From JAVBSX01 sp031549145 (lineage in GTDB: Bacteria; Planctomycetota; Planctomycetia; Pirellulales; Thermoguttaceae), in contig JAVBQI010000095.1 of NCBI GenBank assembly GCA_031549145.1, forward strand, positions 1-64,000: a stretch of DNA of 64,000 nt, read 5' to 3'. The position numbers and the translations under genes are program-made. Positions 17,657 to 26,615 of the stretch are shown here, piece after piece. Position 1 is the stretch's first letter. Every line of letters starts with the position of its first letter. The notes under the pieces were generated by a model. That model was not told where the DNA came from and did not search any database. It saw only the letters and a list, made by a program, of their open reading frames with translations.

Positions 17657-18003
17657 TTACTGAGTTCCAGATAAAAAATGACCTTTTGGCAACCGTCGCG
17701 AGAAGGTCGCGTTTTCCGAATTCGCCCTGAAAGGGCATCGCGTAACAGCCCAGGGCAAAGCGAAGCGACGCCCTGGGATACGGAACGCACACATCAATTT
17801 CGCCCTGTAAGGGCAGTGCAAACCCGTTATTCCCTTGCCCTTTCAGGGCGGCTGATTGTTGAGGGGCCTCATCACCCAGGGCGGCGCTTCGCTCTGCCCT
17901 GGGCTGTTATGCACCGGTCTTACAGGCCGAAGATCGCAATTCAACGTCTAACTTTTTTGCGAGACTCTCAAAAAGAGTTCAAATTTTTTCTGGATATCAG
18001 TAG
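17657..18003. repeat. MITE-like element with CCCAGGGC core
   Basis: The left end TTACTGAGTTCCAGATAAAA (17657-) is mirrored at 17978-18003, whose reverse complement begins CTACTGATATCCAGAAAAAA. Inside are two inverted copies of the CCCAGGGC unit (about 17730-17785 and 17870-17925) with CCTGTAAGGGC hairpins. It fills the gap before the ParB-like gene; no other feature is visible there. Confidence 0.7.
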
Positions 18004-18063
18004 CAGCTAGAAGATGGTTTTCTAAGCCGCTCAACGAATTTGGCAAATCAACCTATTCGAGAA

Positions 18064-18621
18064 ATGAAAATACGTGATCGCATTAAGGAGTTGCGTCGGG
18101 TTCCCGCGAACCAGTTGGTTCCGAATCCGAAAAATTGGCGGAAGCACCCGACTCGGCAGAAGAACGTTTTGCAGGGAGTGCTTGCCGAGATCGGGTACGC
18201 CGATGCCCTTTTGGTCCGGGAGCTGGCCGACGGTCGATTTCAACTGATCGACGGGCATTTGCGGGCCGAAACGACGCCGCACCAGGACGTGCCGGTATTG
18301 ATTCTCGATCTCGACGAAGAGGAAGCGAACAAGTTGCTGACGGTTTTCGACCCGATCGCCGGGCTTGCTGAAAAAGATGACGATCTGCTCGAAGAGCTGG
18401 TCCGTTCGGTCGAAACCTCCGACGCGGCAATCCGAACTTTTCTCGGAGAGTTGATCGCTTCGGACGAAACGGAAACGAGCGAGGCGGACGGTTCGAATCG
18501 CGAAGTCCTCGTGCCGGAACTGTACCAGGTTCTCGTCGAATGCGAAAACGAAGAACAACAACGGGAACTGTACGAAGAGCTGATCGAACGAGAGTTGAAT
18601 GCGCGGTTGCAGTGCATGTGA
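18064..18621 (+). CDS. Phage ParB-like (partition/sulfiredoxin-fold) protein
   Basis: This 185-aa protein has the ParB N-terminal signature: VPANQLVPNPKNWRKHPTRQKNVLQGVLAEIGYADALLVREL, then LIDGHLRAE (the family R/H box) and VPVLILDLDEEEANKLL. It lacks the central HTH of chromosomal ParB. ParB-fold proteins of this short type sit next to terminase genes in many phages and are proposed nucleases or nucleotide-dependent DNA clamps. A TTG at 18040 would add eight residues; the ATG at 18064 is preferred. The ABC/GNAT gene follows after 71 nt. Confidence 0.8.
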   Translation: MKIRDRIKELRRVPANQLVPNPKNWRKHPTRQKNVLQGVLAEIGYADALLVRELADGRFQLIDGHLRAETTPHQDVPVLILDLDEEEANKLLTVFDPIAGLAEKDDDLLEELVRSVETSDAAIRTFLGELIASDETETSEADGSNREVLVPELYQVLVECENEEQQRELYEELIERELNARLQCM

Positions 18622-18692
18622 TTGAATTGAAAATTGAAAATGAACTTCGCGACCGTAGGTCGCGGCTCCCTGTCCTCTTTCCTCTAACAAAA

Positions 18693-19823
18693 ATGCTTCA
18701 GATTCAAGTCGAATGTCCGGTGCATCGTTCGTTTCGGGTTGCGCAGCTCGCCGGGATGTTCGATTTGCCGCTCGGCGAAAAATCGAGGCAGGTGTTTCGC
18801 GTTGAGCGGCCGCCGCTGGAAGACGATTGGAAAATCGGGCTGATCCTCGGGCCGTCCGGGAGCGGAAAAAGCACGGTCGCGCGGCATTTGTTCGGGGAGA
18901 ACCTGTATCGCGGCGGCGATTGGCCGGTCGATCGGGCCGTCGTCGATTGCTTCGAGGAACGACCGATCAAGGAGATCACGCGATACTTGACCGCCGTCGG
19001 CTTCAGCTCGCCGCCGAGTTGGCTCAAGCCGTATACGGTTTTGAGCAACGGCGAAAAATTCCGCTGCGATTTGGCGAAATCGCTTTTGAGTGGGAAGCAG
19101 GAAGTGGAAAGTGAGAAGCATTCGATTGAACCCCCACTTCCCACTTTTCCCCTCACCGTTTTCGACGAATACACGAGCGTGGTCGACCGAAACGTCGCGA
19201 AAATCGCTTCGGCGGCGATCGCGAAAGGGATCAAATCGGGGCGAATGCCGGGCCGTTTCGTCGCGGTGAGCTGTCATTACGATATCGCGGAATGGTTGGA
19301 GCCCGATTGGGTTCTGGATATGGCGAACGGGGCCGTATCAAGGAGGTCCCTTCGGCGACCGCCGATCGAACTTCGCATCGTTCGGAGCGACGCTCGGGCT
19401 TGGCCGCTCTTTGCGCGACATCATTATTTGAGGGGGGACCTCCCCAAGTCGGTTCGTTGCTTTTTAGCGGTTTGGAACGACGAACCGGTCGCGTTTTGCG
19501 CGGTGATGAGTTTGATGGGGTTCGTCGGCCGCCGACGGGTTTGCCGGATCGTAACGTTGCCCGATTACCAGGGAATCGGGATCGGCTCCGCCTTTTTGGA
19601 AGCGGTCGGGGAGATACACCGGGAACAACATTTGCGGCTCAACATCACGACCTCGCACCCTTCGATGATCGGGCATTGCGGGCATTCGAAAAAATGGAAG
19701 ACGGTCAATGTGATGAAAAACGGCGGCAGCACGCAAACACTCAACGGCAGGAAATGCCGGGGGTCGGCGGGCCGCTGCGTCGTGTCGTTTGAGTACGTGG
19801 GAGAGTCGGGAGTACAAAAATGA
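18693..19823 (+). CDS. ABC-type ATPase fused to GNAT acetyltransferase (COG2401-like)
   Basis: This is a 376-aa fusion. The ABC half has Walker A GPSGSGKST (53-61), signature-like LSNGEKFRCDLAKSLL (117-132), Walker B LTVFDEYTS (154-162) with D-loop VVDR, and a switch His in SCHYDIAEW. The GNAT half (about 225-376) has an acetyl-CoA loop DYQGIGIGS and a C-terminal TSHPSMIGHCGHSKKWK segment. Proteins of this layout (COG2401) occur in archaea and phages; the acyltransferase half recalls Mu Mom, which modifies DNA adenine. Residues about 133-153 come from an in-frame palindromic insertion between signature and Walker B. Start at ATG 18693; upstream frame is intergenic repeat. Confidence 0.8.
   Translation: MLQIQVECPVHRSFRVAQLAGMFDLPLGEKSRQVFRVERPPLEDDWKIGLILGPSGSGKSTVARHLFGENLYRGGDWPVDRAVVDCFEERPIKEITRYLTAVGFSSPPSWLKPYTVLSNGEKFRCDLAKSLLSGKQEVESEKHSIEPPLPTFPLTVFDEYTSVVDRNVAKIASAAIAKGIKSGRMPGRFVAVSCHYDIAEWLEPDWVLDMANGAVSRRSLRRPPIELRIVRSDARAWPLFARHHYLRGDLPKSVRCFLAVWNDEPVAFCAVMSLMGFVGRRRVCRIVTLPDYQGIGIGSAFLEAVGEIHREQHLRLNITTSHPSMIGHCGHSKKWKTVNVMKNGGSTQTLNGRKCRGSAGRCVVSFEYVGESGVQK
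19089..19156 (+). repeat. Palindromic repeat inserted in frame in the ABC ATPase
   Basis: AGTGGGAAGCAGGAAGTGG on the left pairs with CCCCCACTTCCCACTTTTCC on the right. It encodes about 20 residues (SGKQEVESEKHSIEPPLPTF) lying between the ABC signature and Walker B, a place where the family normally has only a short link. The reading frame is kept. Composition is low-complexity, unlike the flanking domain. Confidence 0.65.
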
Positions 19824-19825
19824 AT

Positions 19826-19901
19826 CGGAGCCGCGACCGTGAGGGAGCGGTTTTTGGCGGGGAACCGCTTCCTTACGGGCGCGGCTCTGAACGAGAGCCG
19901 C
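19826..19901. repeat. GAGCCGCGACC-type inverted repeat
   Basis: GAGCCGCGACCGTGAGGGAG pairs with CTTCCTTACGGGCGCGGCTC. The same unit occurs inverted at 42592-42653. Translated, it would give the SRDREGAVFGG / LPYGRGS peptide often seen in spurious gene calls; this is why the upstream start of the small terminase was not used. Confidence 0.7.
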
Positions 19902-19963
19902 AAAAAATCCTGGAATTCCAAAAGAAAAATCGACTGTCGAAAAAAACGGAGAGAGCAAGAACA

Positions 19964-20467
19964 ATGCCAAGGAAGCGAAAATTACTGGACGAGGCGAAAC
20001 GCAAGGAGATTCTCGCGATCGTCAGTTTGGGTTGCTCCCGGGAAACGGCGGCGCGATACGTCGGTTGCTCTTCGCAGACGATCCGCAACGAAATGAAGCA
20101 GGACGAAAAGTTCGCGGAAGAAATTCGAATCGCCGAAGAGCGGTCGGAAATTTTTTTCCTCGAAAAAATTCGCAAGGCCGCGAACAAGGAGCAGTATTGG
20201 CGGGCGGCGGCCTGGGCATTGGAGCGTCGCTGCCCGAACCGGTACGCGAGTCGCGGGGCCAAGTCGCTTTCCGAAGAACAAGTGTTGCAATTGGTTTCCG
20301 ATTTGACCGAGATCGTCGTGCCCGAAGTGCAAAGCGCCGCCGAACGACGCCGGATCCTGCAAAAAGTCAAGAAGCTGATTCGAACCCTGGACCTTTCGGA
20401 AACGAGCGCGATTTTGGAATCAACCGGAAGCGTAACACAGACCGACGAAGCGGCCGAAAATGATTGA
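19964..20467 (+). CDS. terS: Terminase small subunit-like HTH protein
   Basis: This 167-aa protein has an N-terminal homeodomain-like HTH (RKEILAIVSLGCSRETAARYVGCSSQTIRNEMKQDEKFAEEIRIAEE), typical of phage small terminases that recognise the packaging site, then a helical segment with KIRKAANKEQYWRAAAWALERRCPNRYASRG and a C-terminal helical tail. GGAGAG lies upstream of the ATG. It overlaps terL by 8 nt, which strongly supports its role. The upstream in-frame extension is repeat-derived. Confidence 0.8.
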   Translation: MPRKRKLLDEAKRKEILAIVSLGCSRETAARYVGCSSQTIRNEMKQDEKFAEEIRIAEERSEIFFLEKIRKAANKEQYWRAAAWALERRCPNRYASRGAKSLSEEQVLQLVSDLTEIVVPEVQSAAERRRILQKVKKLIRTLDLSETSAILESTGSVTQTDEAAEND

Positions 20468-22067
20468 CGATCCCCATTTGACGGACCGGCAAAAGAACAT
20501 GATCCTCCGCTGTTTTTTCGGAAAGGTTTTTGAAAAGCATCAGCGGCTGCAACGGGACCGGCTCGGAGCGAACATCGAAGGACTTTGGGAATGGTCAACC
20601 CATCACCTTTGCGATTATTTTCAAAAGCAGCCCTCGGCGATGCACCTTTGGTTGTGCGAAGCGTTGGATCGAAAATCGCCGGAACACGGATTGAAACTGA
20701 ACCTGCTTGCTCCGCGAGGGGCGGCGAAATCGACGATCGGGACGTTGGCGTACCCGCTGCGGGAAGCACTCGAACGTCGGGAACCTTACATTTGGATCGT
20801 TTCGGACACCATGTCGCAAGCCCACGCCCATTTGGAGAACATCAAAAGCGAACTGACGGCCAACCGCCGGCTGCTCGAACGATACCCCGAAGCGTGCGGG
20901 AAGGGACCGATTTGGAAAGGCGGCTCGATCGTCCTCCGCAACGGGATCATGATCGAAGCGTTCGGGACGGGACAGCGACTGCGAGGCCGACGGCGGCGGG
21001 AGCATCGGCCGTCGCTGATCGTTTGCGACGACATACAGAGCGACAACCACATCCTTTCGGCGGCGGCGCGGGACAAATCGCGGTCCTGGTTTCAAGGAAC
21101 GTTGTTGAAGGCGGGAAACAAACGGACGACGGTGCTCAACCTCGCGACCGCCTTGCACAACGAAGCGATCGCCCTTGAGTTGTTCGGACGGCCCGGTTGG
21201 GTCTCGAAACGGTTTCAAGCGATCGAGCATTGGCCGCTCAACATGTCGCTCTGGGAAGAGTGGGAATCGATTTATTCGAATCTCGAAAATCCCGAAGCCC
21301 GGGCAACGGCACGCGAGTTTTACGAAAGCAACCGCGAAAAAATGGACGAGGGAGCCGTCGTCCTTTGGCCGGACCAGGAAGACCTGTACACGCTGATGCA
21401 AATGCGGACCGAGAGCGGCCGGACGGCGTTCGAGCGGGAAAAGCAGAATTCGCCGGTCAACCCGGACTTTTGCGAATGGCCGGAATCATATTTCGAGGAA
21501 ACGATCTGGTTCGAGGAATTTCCCAAACGGCGAGTTTGCTGTGTGATGAGCCTCGACCCGAGCAAAGGGAGCGATTCCGTGCAAGGGGATTACTCTGCGT
21601 TCGTGATCGTCGTTTTGGGGGAGGACGGGCTGCTGTACGTCGAGGCTGATCTCGCCCGGCGTTCGGTTCCCGAGATACTGTCCCAAGGAGTCGAGCTTTA
21701 CAAAAAGTTCGAGCCGGACGTTTTCGCGATCGAGTCGAACCAGTTTCAGGATTTGCTGCAATCGGATTTCGCGTTGGAATTCGCGGCTCAGGGGATGCCG
21801 CAAGTGTATCCCTACCCGCTTGAGAATCGGACGAACAAATTGGTCCGCATCCGGCGGCTCGGGCCGCTGCTTTCGAGCAAGAAATTGAAATTCCGGCACA
21901 ATTCCCACTCGACGAAACTGCTGATCGAACAACTCAAGATGTTCCCGGTCGGCGATCACGACGACGGCCCCGACGCCTTGGAAATGGCCGTCCGGGTTCT
22001 GGGAGAGTATACCCGGGAAATCCCCCGGCCCGATGGGCTCGGCAACCGGTTGAGGATAGCGACTTAG
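20460..22067 (+). CDS. terL: Terminase large subunit
   Basis: The 535-aa product is the packaging motor that pumps DNA into a prohead and cuts it. ATPase: Walker A LAPRGAAKST (83-92), Walker B SLIVCDD (185-191) and a motif III-like LNLATAL. Nuclease: RNase H-like acidic residues in SLDPSKG (Asp366), FAIESN (Glu425) and DHDDGPDALE (499-508). All catalytic positions are present, so the gene appears functional. It overlaps the small subunit start-to-stop; a palindromic repeat separates it from the portal gene. Confidence 0.93.
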   Translation: MIDDPHLTDRQKNMILRCFFGKVFEKHQRLQRDRLGANIEGLWEWSTHHLCDYFQKQPSAMHLWLCEALDRKSPEHGLKLNLLAPRGAAKSTIGTLAYPLREALERREPYIWIVSDTMSQAHAHLENIKSELTANRRLLERYPEACGKGPIWKGGSIVLRNGIMIEAFGTGQRLRGRRRREHRPSLIVCDDIQSDNHILSAAARDKSRSWFQGTLLKAGNKRTTVLNLATALHNEAIALELFGRPGWVSKRFQAIEHWPLNMSLWEEWESIYSNLENPEARATAREFYESNREKMDEGAVVLWPDQEDLYTLMQMRTESGRTAFEREKQNSPVNPDFCEWPESYFEETIWFEEFPKRRVCCVMSLDPSKGSDSVQGDYSAFVIVVLGEDGLLYVEADLARRSVPEILSQGVELYKKFEPDVFAIESNQFQDLLQSDFALEFAAQGMPQVYPYPLENRTNKLVRIRRLGPLLSSKKLKFRHNSHSTKLLIEQLKMFPVGDHDDGPDALEMAVRVLGEYTREIPRPDGLGNRLRIAT

Positions 22068-22077
22068 CGGATGATAC

Positions 22078-22168
22078 GAGCCGGGACCTGTGGTCCCGAC
22101 TGCATTGCATACGAAAAAATAACAACTCAAAGGGCGACCAGTCGGGGGCACAGCCCCCGGCTCGTTAA
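22078..22168. repeat. GGGACC-type double-hairpin repeat between terL and portal
   Basis: ACGAGCCGGGACC..GGTCCCG on the left and GGGGGCACAGCCCCCGGCTCG on the right flank a spacer with CGAAAAAATAACAACTCAAA. The spacer is the reverse complement of the one in 4349-4438 with small changes. It also shows what the site at 47447-47694 looks like without its internal insertion. Confidence 0.7.
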
Positions 22169-22196
22169 TCCGCTCAATACGAAAGGAATTTTGAAT

Positions 22197-23594
22197 ATGA
22201 ACGAACACGACACTTCGGAATGGGAATCGCGGCTGCTCGGGCGGGCGGCGAGGCTCGAACAATCGCTTTTGGAATCCTTTCTCGTCGATGAGGAACGGTA
22301 TGTCGATCCGACGGAACCGTACTGGGACGCCGGGGGCGGCTTTTGGCCGGCGGCGGGAACGAACGCGGGGCTCAGCGGAGCGGCGGTCCCGGCCTATAAC
22401 GAACAGTTTTTGGCCGGGCTGCGGAATCAGTGCCGCAATTTGGCGTTGAGCAATGAGTTCGCGATCAACGCTCTCGAAAACCGGATCAATTATATGATCG
22501 GGCTCGGGCACCAATATCATGCGATTGCTCAAGACGAAGACGATATGCAACTGGCCGAATCGGTTCGGGAGTCGATCGAAGAGTTCGTCGAAGTCAATCA
22601 TTGGCACAAACGGCACAAAGAGATCGTAAGGCGTTGCGACCGCGACGGCGAGGCCTTCCTGCGGCTTTTCCCCGATCCGCAAGGACCGCTCCGGATCCGG
22701 TTCGTCGAACCGGATCAAATCGCGACCCCGCAAAGTCTCGCGGCGAGCCCGGAGCATTCGTTCGGCATACACACCGATCCGAACGACGTCGAAAATGTGC
22801 TCGGTTATTGGATCGACGGGCAATACGTCGAAGGTTCCGAAATTCAACACCGCAAAGGGAATGTCGATTCGAATGTCAAACGGGGCATGCCACTCTTTTA
22901 CCCTGTTCGTAAAAACCTTCGCCGGGTCGAAAAACTGCTGCGGAACATGAGCGCAGTCGCGGAAATTCAATCGGCGATCGCCCTGATCCGCAAACATGTC
23001 GGGGTCGGCGGCGAAGCGATTCGCAAGTTCGTGCAAAATCAGGCCGAAGGAACGACGGGCGGGCCGGGAGCAGGCCGGACGGTGCAACGATTCGTTCCGG
23101 GCACGATTCTCGATGCTTACGGAGGGGTCGATTACCAATTCCCGATCGCGGCGATCGACGCGAGCCGGTACATCCAAATCCTGCAGGCGGAACTGCGGGC
23201 GATCGCCTCGCGGTTGGTGATCCCGGAGTTTATGTTGTCGAGCGACGCGTCCAATGCGAATTATTCCTCGACGATGGTCGCCGAAGGGCCGGCCGTTCGG
23301 ATGTTCGAGCGGTTGCAATACGAGTTGATCGCGGATGATCTTCTGCTTTTGCGAAAAAACATCGAGCACACGATCTGGCGCGGCCGCCTGCCCGGGGATA
23401 CGTTGAGCCGGATTCGGCTGCACGCGATCCCGCCGATGCTTGCCGTTCGGGACCGATTGAAGGAAGCACGGGCCGACGAAATCCTTCTCAAATGCGGTGT
23501 CCTTTCTCCGCAAACGATGTCGATGCGATACGGCCTCGACCCCGGGAAGGAATCCCAAATGCGCTGTCATTGCAAAGACGCGGAACCCGTTTAG
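22197..23594 (+). CDS. Phage portal protein
   Basis: This 465-aa protein forms, by family knowledge, the dodecameric ring at one capsid vertex through which DNA passes. Sequence signs: EFAINALENRINYMIGLGHQYHA near the start, KRHKEIVRRCDRDGEAFLRLFPD, IRFVEPDQI, and the long helix region with EIQSAIALIRKHVG, followed by IASRLVIPEFMLSSDASNANYSSTMVAEGPAVRMFERLQ, which is typical of lambda/HK97-type portals. AAAGGAA before the ATG at 22197 decides the start. It lies between terL and the prohead protease, the normal phage order. Confidence 0.88.
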   Translation: MNEHDTSEWESRLLGRAARLEQSLLESFLVDEERYVDPTEPYWDAGGGFWPAAGTNAGLSGAAVPAYNEQFLAGLRNQCRNLALSNEFAINALENRINYMIGLGHQYHAIAQDEDDMQLAESVRESIEEFVEVNHWHKRHKEIVRRCDRDGEAFLRLFPDPQGPLRIRFVEPDQIATPQSLAASPEHSFGIHTDPNDVENVLGYWIDGQYVEGSEIQHRKGNVDSNVKRGMPLFYPVRKNLRRVEKLLRNMSAVAEIQSAIALIRKHVGVGGEAIRKFVQNQAEGTTGGPGAGRTVQRFVPGTILDAYGGVDYQFPIAAIDASRYIQILQAELRAIASRLVIPEFMLSSDASNANYSSTMVAEGPAVRMFERLQYELIADDLLLLRKNIEHTIWRGRLPGDTLSRIRLHAIPPMLAVRDRLKEARADEILLKCGVLSPQTMSMRYGLDPGKESQMRCHCKDAEPV

Positions 23595-23719
23595 CCGTCC
23601 CCCGTTTAGCCCGAGCACCGCAGGTACCGGACGCCCTTTCTGTAAACCGATTCTCACAAATCAACCAATCAAAAGCGCTTGCCCTGCGCGCACGCTTCAA
23701 CAATCACGGAGTTCAAAAC

Positions 23720-24706
23720 ATGTCGGAAATCATTCGAGAATACGTCGGCTCTCCCAGGCAACATCTTCGGATCGACAACGCCCAAGGGGTTCTCTTCGGC
23801 GTCAAGATTCTGGGGCTGAAAAGCAAAAACAACCGGGAATACCCGATCGAAACCTTGAAAAAGGCGATGCCGCTTTACGAAAACGCCCGGGTCAACCTCG
23901 ACCATCCGGAAGGAGACCCTCGCCGGCCGCGCAGTTACCAGGATCGGCTCGGAGTGATACGACAAGTTCGGATCGAAGAGAACGACGGACTGTTCGCCGA
24001 CTTTCATTTCAATCCGAAGCATCCTCTCGCCGACCAGTTGCTTTGGGATGCCGAACACGCTCCGAGTAATGTCGGTTTTTCGCACAACGTCGAAGCCGTG
24101 CTCGTTCGCGAGCCGGACCGAACCGTCGTTCGGGAAATCGTCGCGGTCCGCAGCGTCGATCTCGTCGCCGACCCGGCGACGACCTCGGGCCTGTTCGAAT
24201 CGGAGACCGCGAAAGAGAATCCCTCAATTACGAATGTTGAAACGACATCCGACGACGTTCCGTTTGCCGAACAAACGGAAGCGGCCCCGACCTCTCGCGA
24301 ATCGACGACCGTTGCGGAAAGCGGGGAATCGCTCCGGCAAGAAAACGCCGCCCTTCGGGAACGAACCGAACTTTTGGAAAGCGATCTCGCGATGCAAGAG
24401 CGTCGCAGTCGGTCGCTCGTGCTGCTTTGCGAAACGTTGGCCGGAGAAATGAGGGACGACGTCAGTTTCGGTTCCTTTTTCCGGAAACCGTTTCTCGATC
24501 TGCTGCTCGGGTGCCCCGACGAACAGGCGGTCAAGGCGTTGCTCGAAGACCGACTCGCCCTGGTGCGGCAATTGCAAAACGAGCCGACCGCGGAATGCCG
24601 GCCGGTTTCGAAATCGCAACGGTTGTTCGAGAGCGTTTCGAACCGTTGCGAGGACACGGAATCATTCGTCCGTTCAATCACGGGAGCGGGGCGCTCGAAG
24701 TTTTAG
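23720..24706 (+). CDS. Prohead (capsid maturation) protease with C-terminal coiled coil
   Basis: This is a 328-aa protein. The protease part (1-175) has a His in VNLDHPEGDPRRPRSYQDRLG (His62), a Ser in NVGFSHNVEAVL (Ser121) and the family end SVDLVADPATTSGLF, resembling herpesvirus/T4-like prohead proteases. A linker and coiled coil (about 205-240, ESLRQENAALRERTELLESDL) follow, which could act as an internal scaffold before cleavage. GGAG precedes the ATG at 23720; the longer frame upstream covers the end of the portal gene and intergenic sequence. Confidence 0.8.
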   Translation: MSEIIREYVGSPRQHLRIDNAQGVLFGVKILGLKSKNNREYPIETLKKAMPLYENARVNLDHPEGDPRRPRSYQDRLGVIRQVRIEENDGLFADFHFNPKHPLADQLLWDAEHAPSNVGFSHNVEAVLVREPDRTVVREIVAVRSVDLVADPATTSGLFESETAKENPSITNVETTSDDVPFAEQTEAAPTSRESTTVAESGESLRQENAALRERTELLESDLAMQERRSRSLVLLCETLAGEMRDDVSFGSFFRKPFLDLLLGCPDEQAVKALLEDRLALVRQLQNEPTAECRPVSKSQRLFESVSNRCEDTESFVRSITGAGRSKF

Positions 24707-24724
24707 CAACAAAATAATGCGCAA

Positions 24725-24797
24725 ACGAGCCGCGTACTGCGTACGCGGAGTGAGCGGGCTGCCTCTTCCCCCCCGCGTACACAGTACGCGGCTCGTT
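24725..24797. repeat. CGTACTGCGTACGCGG-type inverted repeat
   Basis: ACGAGCCGCGTACTGCGTAC on the left is mirrored by GTACACAGTACGCGGCTCGT on the right. Like several other families here, the outer ends read GAGCCG..CGGCTC. It lies between the protease and decoration protein genes of the phage cassette. Confidence 0.7.
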
Positions 24798-24874
24798 GTT
24801 TTCGCTTTTTTGAATTATAGAAACCAAACGACTTCAAAATTTCCTTTTTCACTTTTTTCCCAAGGAGCAATATT

Positions 24875-25339
24875 ATGGCAGATAAAATGAGATGGCGGTA
24901 CGGCGAAACCAACCCGGTGATCGCCGTCGTTCCGAGCGAGGTGCTCGTCGAGATCGGCGACTCCGTCTATTACGAAAACGACGCCGTCAAACCGGCGGGC
25001 CAACAGGCGGTGCAATCTTCGACGGCCGTTTGTCAAAGCACGTTCGCCGGGAAATTCCTCGGCATCGCGATGCAGCACAGCCCGGTCGGAGAAACGACGC
25101 CGATTCGGGTCGCGACGACCGGAATCTTCGAACTCGATTGCAAGTCGAACACGTTCGTGATCGGTTCCCTGGTCGGGGTCGAGGACGGTAACGGGACGTT
25201 CGTCCCCGCGAACCAGAAGGTCGCGCTCGTAACGGCGGCAACCGGGGCGATCGGTCGGGTCGTTCGCCGCGAGCCGGTCTCGACCGAATCGGTCCTCGTC
25301 GGCATCAAATCGACGATCACCGAAGGCGGGATCAAATAG
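24875..25339 (+). CDS. Phage head decoration-like protein (DUF2190-like)
   Basis: The 154-aa, beta-rich protein starts MADKMRWRYGETNPVIAVV; its repeated short segments such as IGDSVYYENDAVKP, GIAMQHSPVGETTPIRVATTGIFELDC and LVGVEDGNG are typical of small proteins encoded before the major capsid gene that decorate or stabilise the shell. A good Shine-Dalgarno (AAGGAG) precedes the ATG. The C-terminus (VLVGIKSTITEGGIK) is full, so it appears intact. Confidence 0.75.
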   Translation: MADKMRWRYGETNPVIAVVPSEVLVEIGDSVYYENDAVKPAGQQAVQSSTAVCQSTFAGKFLGIAMQHSPVGETTPIRVATTGIFELDCKSNTFVIGSLVGVEDGNGTFVPANQKVALVTAATGAIGRVVRREPVSTESVLVGIKSTITEGGIK

Positions 25340-25432
25340 CGCGAATGTTGAGTCCAAAACAACATCATTTAGCCCGTACCCGGGCTCAATTGAAAACATC
25401 ATTTTTGACAAATTTTTAAGAAGGAGAACACA

Positions 25433-26605
25433 TTGAGTACGATCAAATACAAGGAACTGCGAAAGCGTTACGAACTGGACGGGGCGGAAAAAACCGTCCG
25501 GCACTTGAGCGAGGCGCTCGAAAAGAAGGAACTCCGGAGCGAGGATTTCAGCATCCGCGATCTCGCCGAAGGGCTCATCCCGGGCGGGCATCATTGGATC
25601 CGCGAGCTCGACCCGCGATCGGGCGGCGGCCCGCTCGTTCTCGAAGGGGACGGGATCGACGCTTCGGCATTCCTGAACGTGACCGGGCAGGTCATTTTCA
25701 GTAAGATTCTCGAATCCTACACGCAAGAATCGTTCCTGCTCTCGAAGGTGGTCGAAACGATCCCGACGCGAATGAACGGCGAGAAGCTGCCTGGGGCTTC
25801 CGGCATCTCGGACAAGTCGGCCGAAATCGCCGCCGGCATGCCGTACCCGAACGTCGGCTTCGGCGAGGATTACATCGAGACCCCGGCGACGACGAAGCGA
25901 GGGCTGATCGTCCCGGTTACGAAAGAGGCCGTCTTTTTCGACCGGACCAACCTCATCCTGAGCCGTGCCGCGGAAGTCGGCGAAGTGCTCGCCTTGAACA
26001 AGGAGAAGCGGATTCTCGATATGGTTCTCGGGATCGCGAACACGTTCAAATGGAACGGCAAGTCGTACAACACGTACGCCGAGACGGCCAACGACGTCGG
26101 GATCAACATGCTCAAGACGAACCCGCTCGCCGATTGGGCCAACATCGAGAAGGCGGAAAACCTCTTTACGAACATGGTCGATCCGGCGACGAAAGACCCG
26201 ATCCTGATCGAGCCGAACACGGTGCTGGTGATGCCGCAAAAGCGCGGGACCGCCCATCGACTGTTCAACGCTTCGGAGGTCTCGTACCTCGCCTCGGATT
26301 CGGCGACGACGACGATGTCGGCGATCCCGAATCCGTTCAAGAATTACGGCGTGATTTCGAGCCGGCTCGCCTACCGACGGCTGCTCGATTCCGGCGTCGC
26401 GGCGACGGCCGCCGAAGGGTATTGGTACATCGGCGATTTCCGCAAGGCGTTCGCATATATGGAAAACTGGCCGATCACGATCACGCAGTCCCCGCTCGGG
26501 AGCGAAGCCGATTTCAACCAGGACATCCTGGTCCGCTTCAAGGCGAGCGAACGGGGTACCCCCGCGATCATCAACCCGCGCTTCGTCGTTAAGTGTACCG
26601 CTTAG
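25433..26605 (+). CDS. Major capsid protein
   Basis: The 390-aa product starts at TTG, with a strong AAGGAG 7 nt upstream deciding the start. It has an N-terminal helical region (1-60), then LEGDGIDASAFLNVTGQVIFSKILESYTQESFLLSKVVETIPTRMNGEKLPG, a central EDYIETPATTKRGLIVPVTKEAVFFDRTNLILSRAAEVGEVLALNKEKRILDMVLG segment, and a C-terminal domain ending FKASERGTPAIINPRFVVKC. The layout matches HK97-fold capsid proteins of this portal/protease class. No frameshift or stop interrupts it. Its position after the decoration gene supports the assignment. Confidence 0.85.
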   Translation: MSTIKYKELRKRYELDGAEKTVRHLSEALEKKELRSEDFSIRDLAEGLIPGGHHWIRELDPRSGGGPLVLEGDGIDASAFLNVTGQVIFSKILESYTQESFLLSKVVETIPTRMNGEKLPGASGISDKSAEIAAGMPYPNVGFGEDYIETPATTKRGLIVPVTKEAVFFDRTNLILSRAAEVGEVLALNKEKRILDMVLGIANTFKWNGKSYNTYAETANDVGINMLKTNPLADWANIEKAENLFTNMVDPATKDPILIEPNTVLVMPQKRGTAHRLFNASEVSYLASDSATTTMSAIPNPFKNYGVISSRLAYRRLLDSGVAATAAEGYWYIGDFRKAFAYMENWPITITQSPLGSEADFNQDILVRFKASERGTPAIINPRFVVKCTA

Positions 26606-26615
26606 CGAAATGACA

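Noticed and set aside
17700..17935. CRISPR-like look of repeated units
   Set aside because: The units are inverted and palindromic, without regular spacing or unique spacers, and there are no cas genes.
18540..18692. Longer N-terminus of the ABC/GNAT protein
   Set aside because: The extension overlaps the ParB-like gene end and intergenic sequence and has no domain signal; the ATG at 18693 begins the conserved part.
21486..23657. Minus-strand open frame of 723 codons opposite terL and portal
   Set aside because: It spans two genes and a palindromic repeat on the other strand and has no domain.
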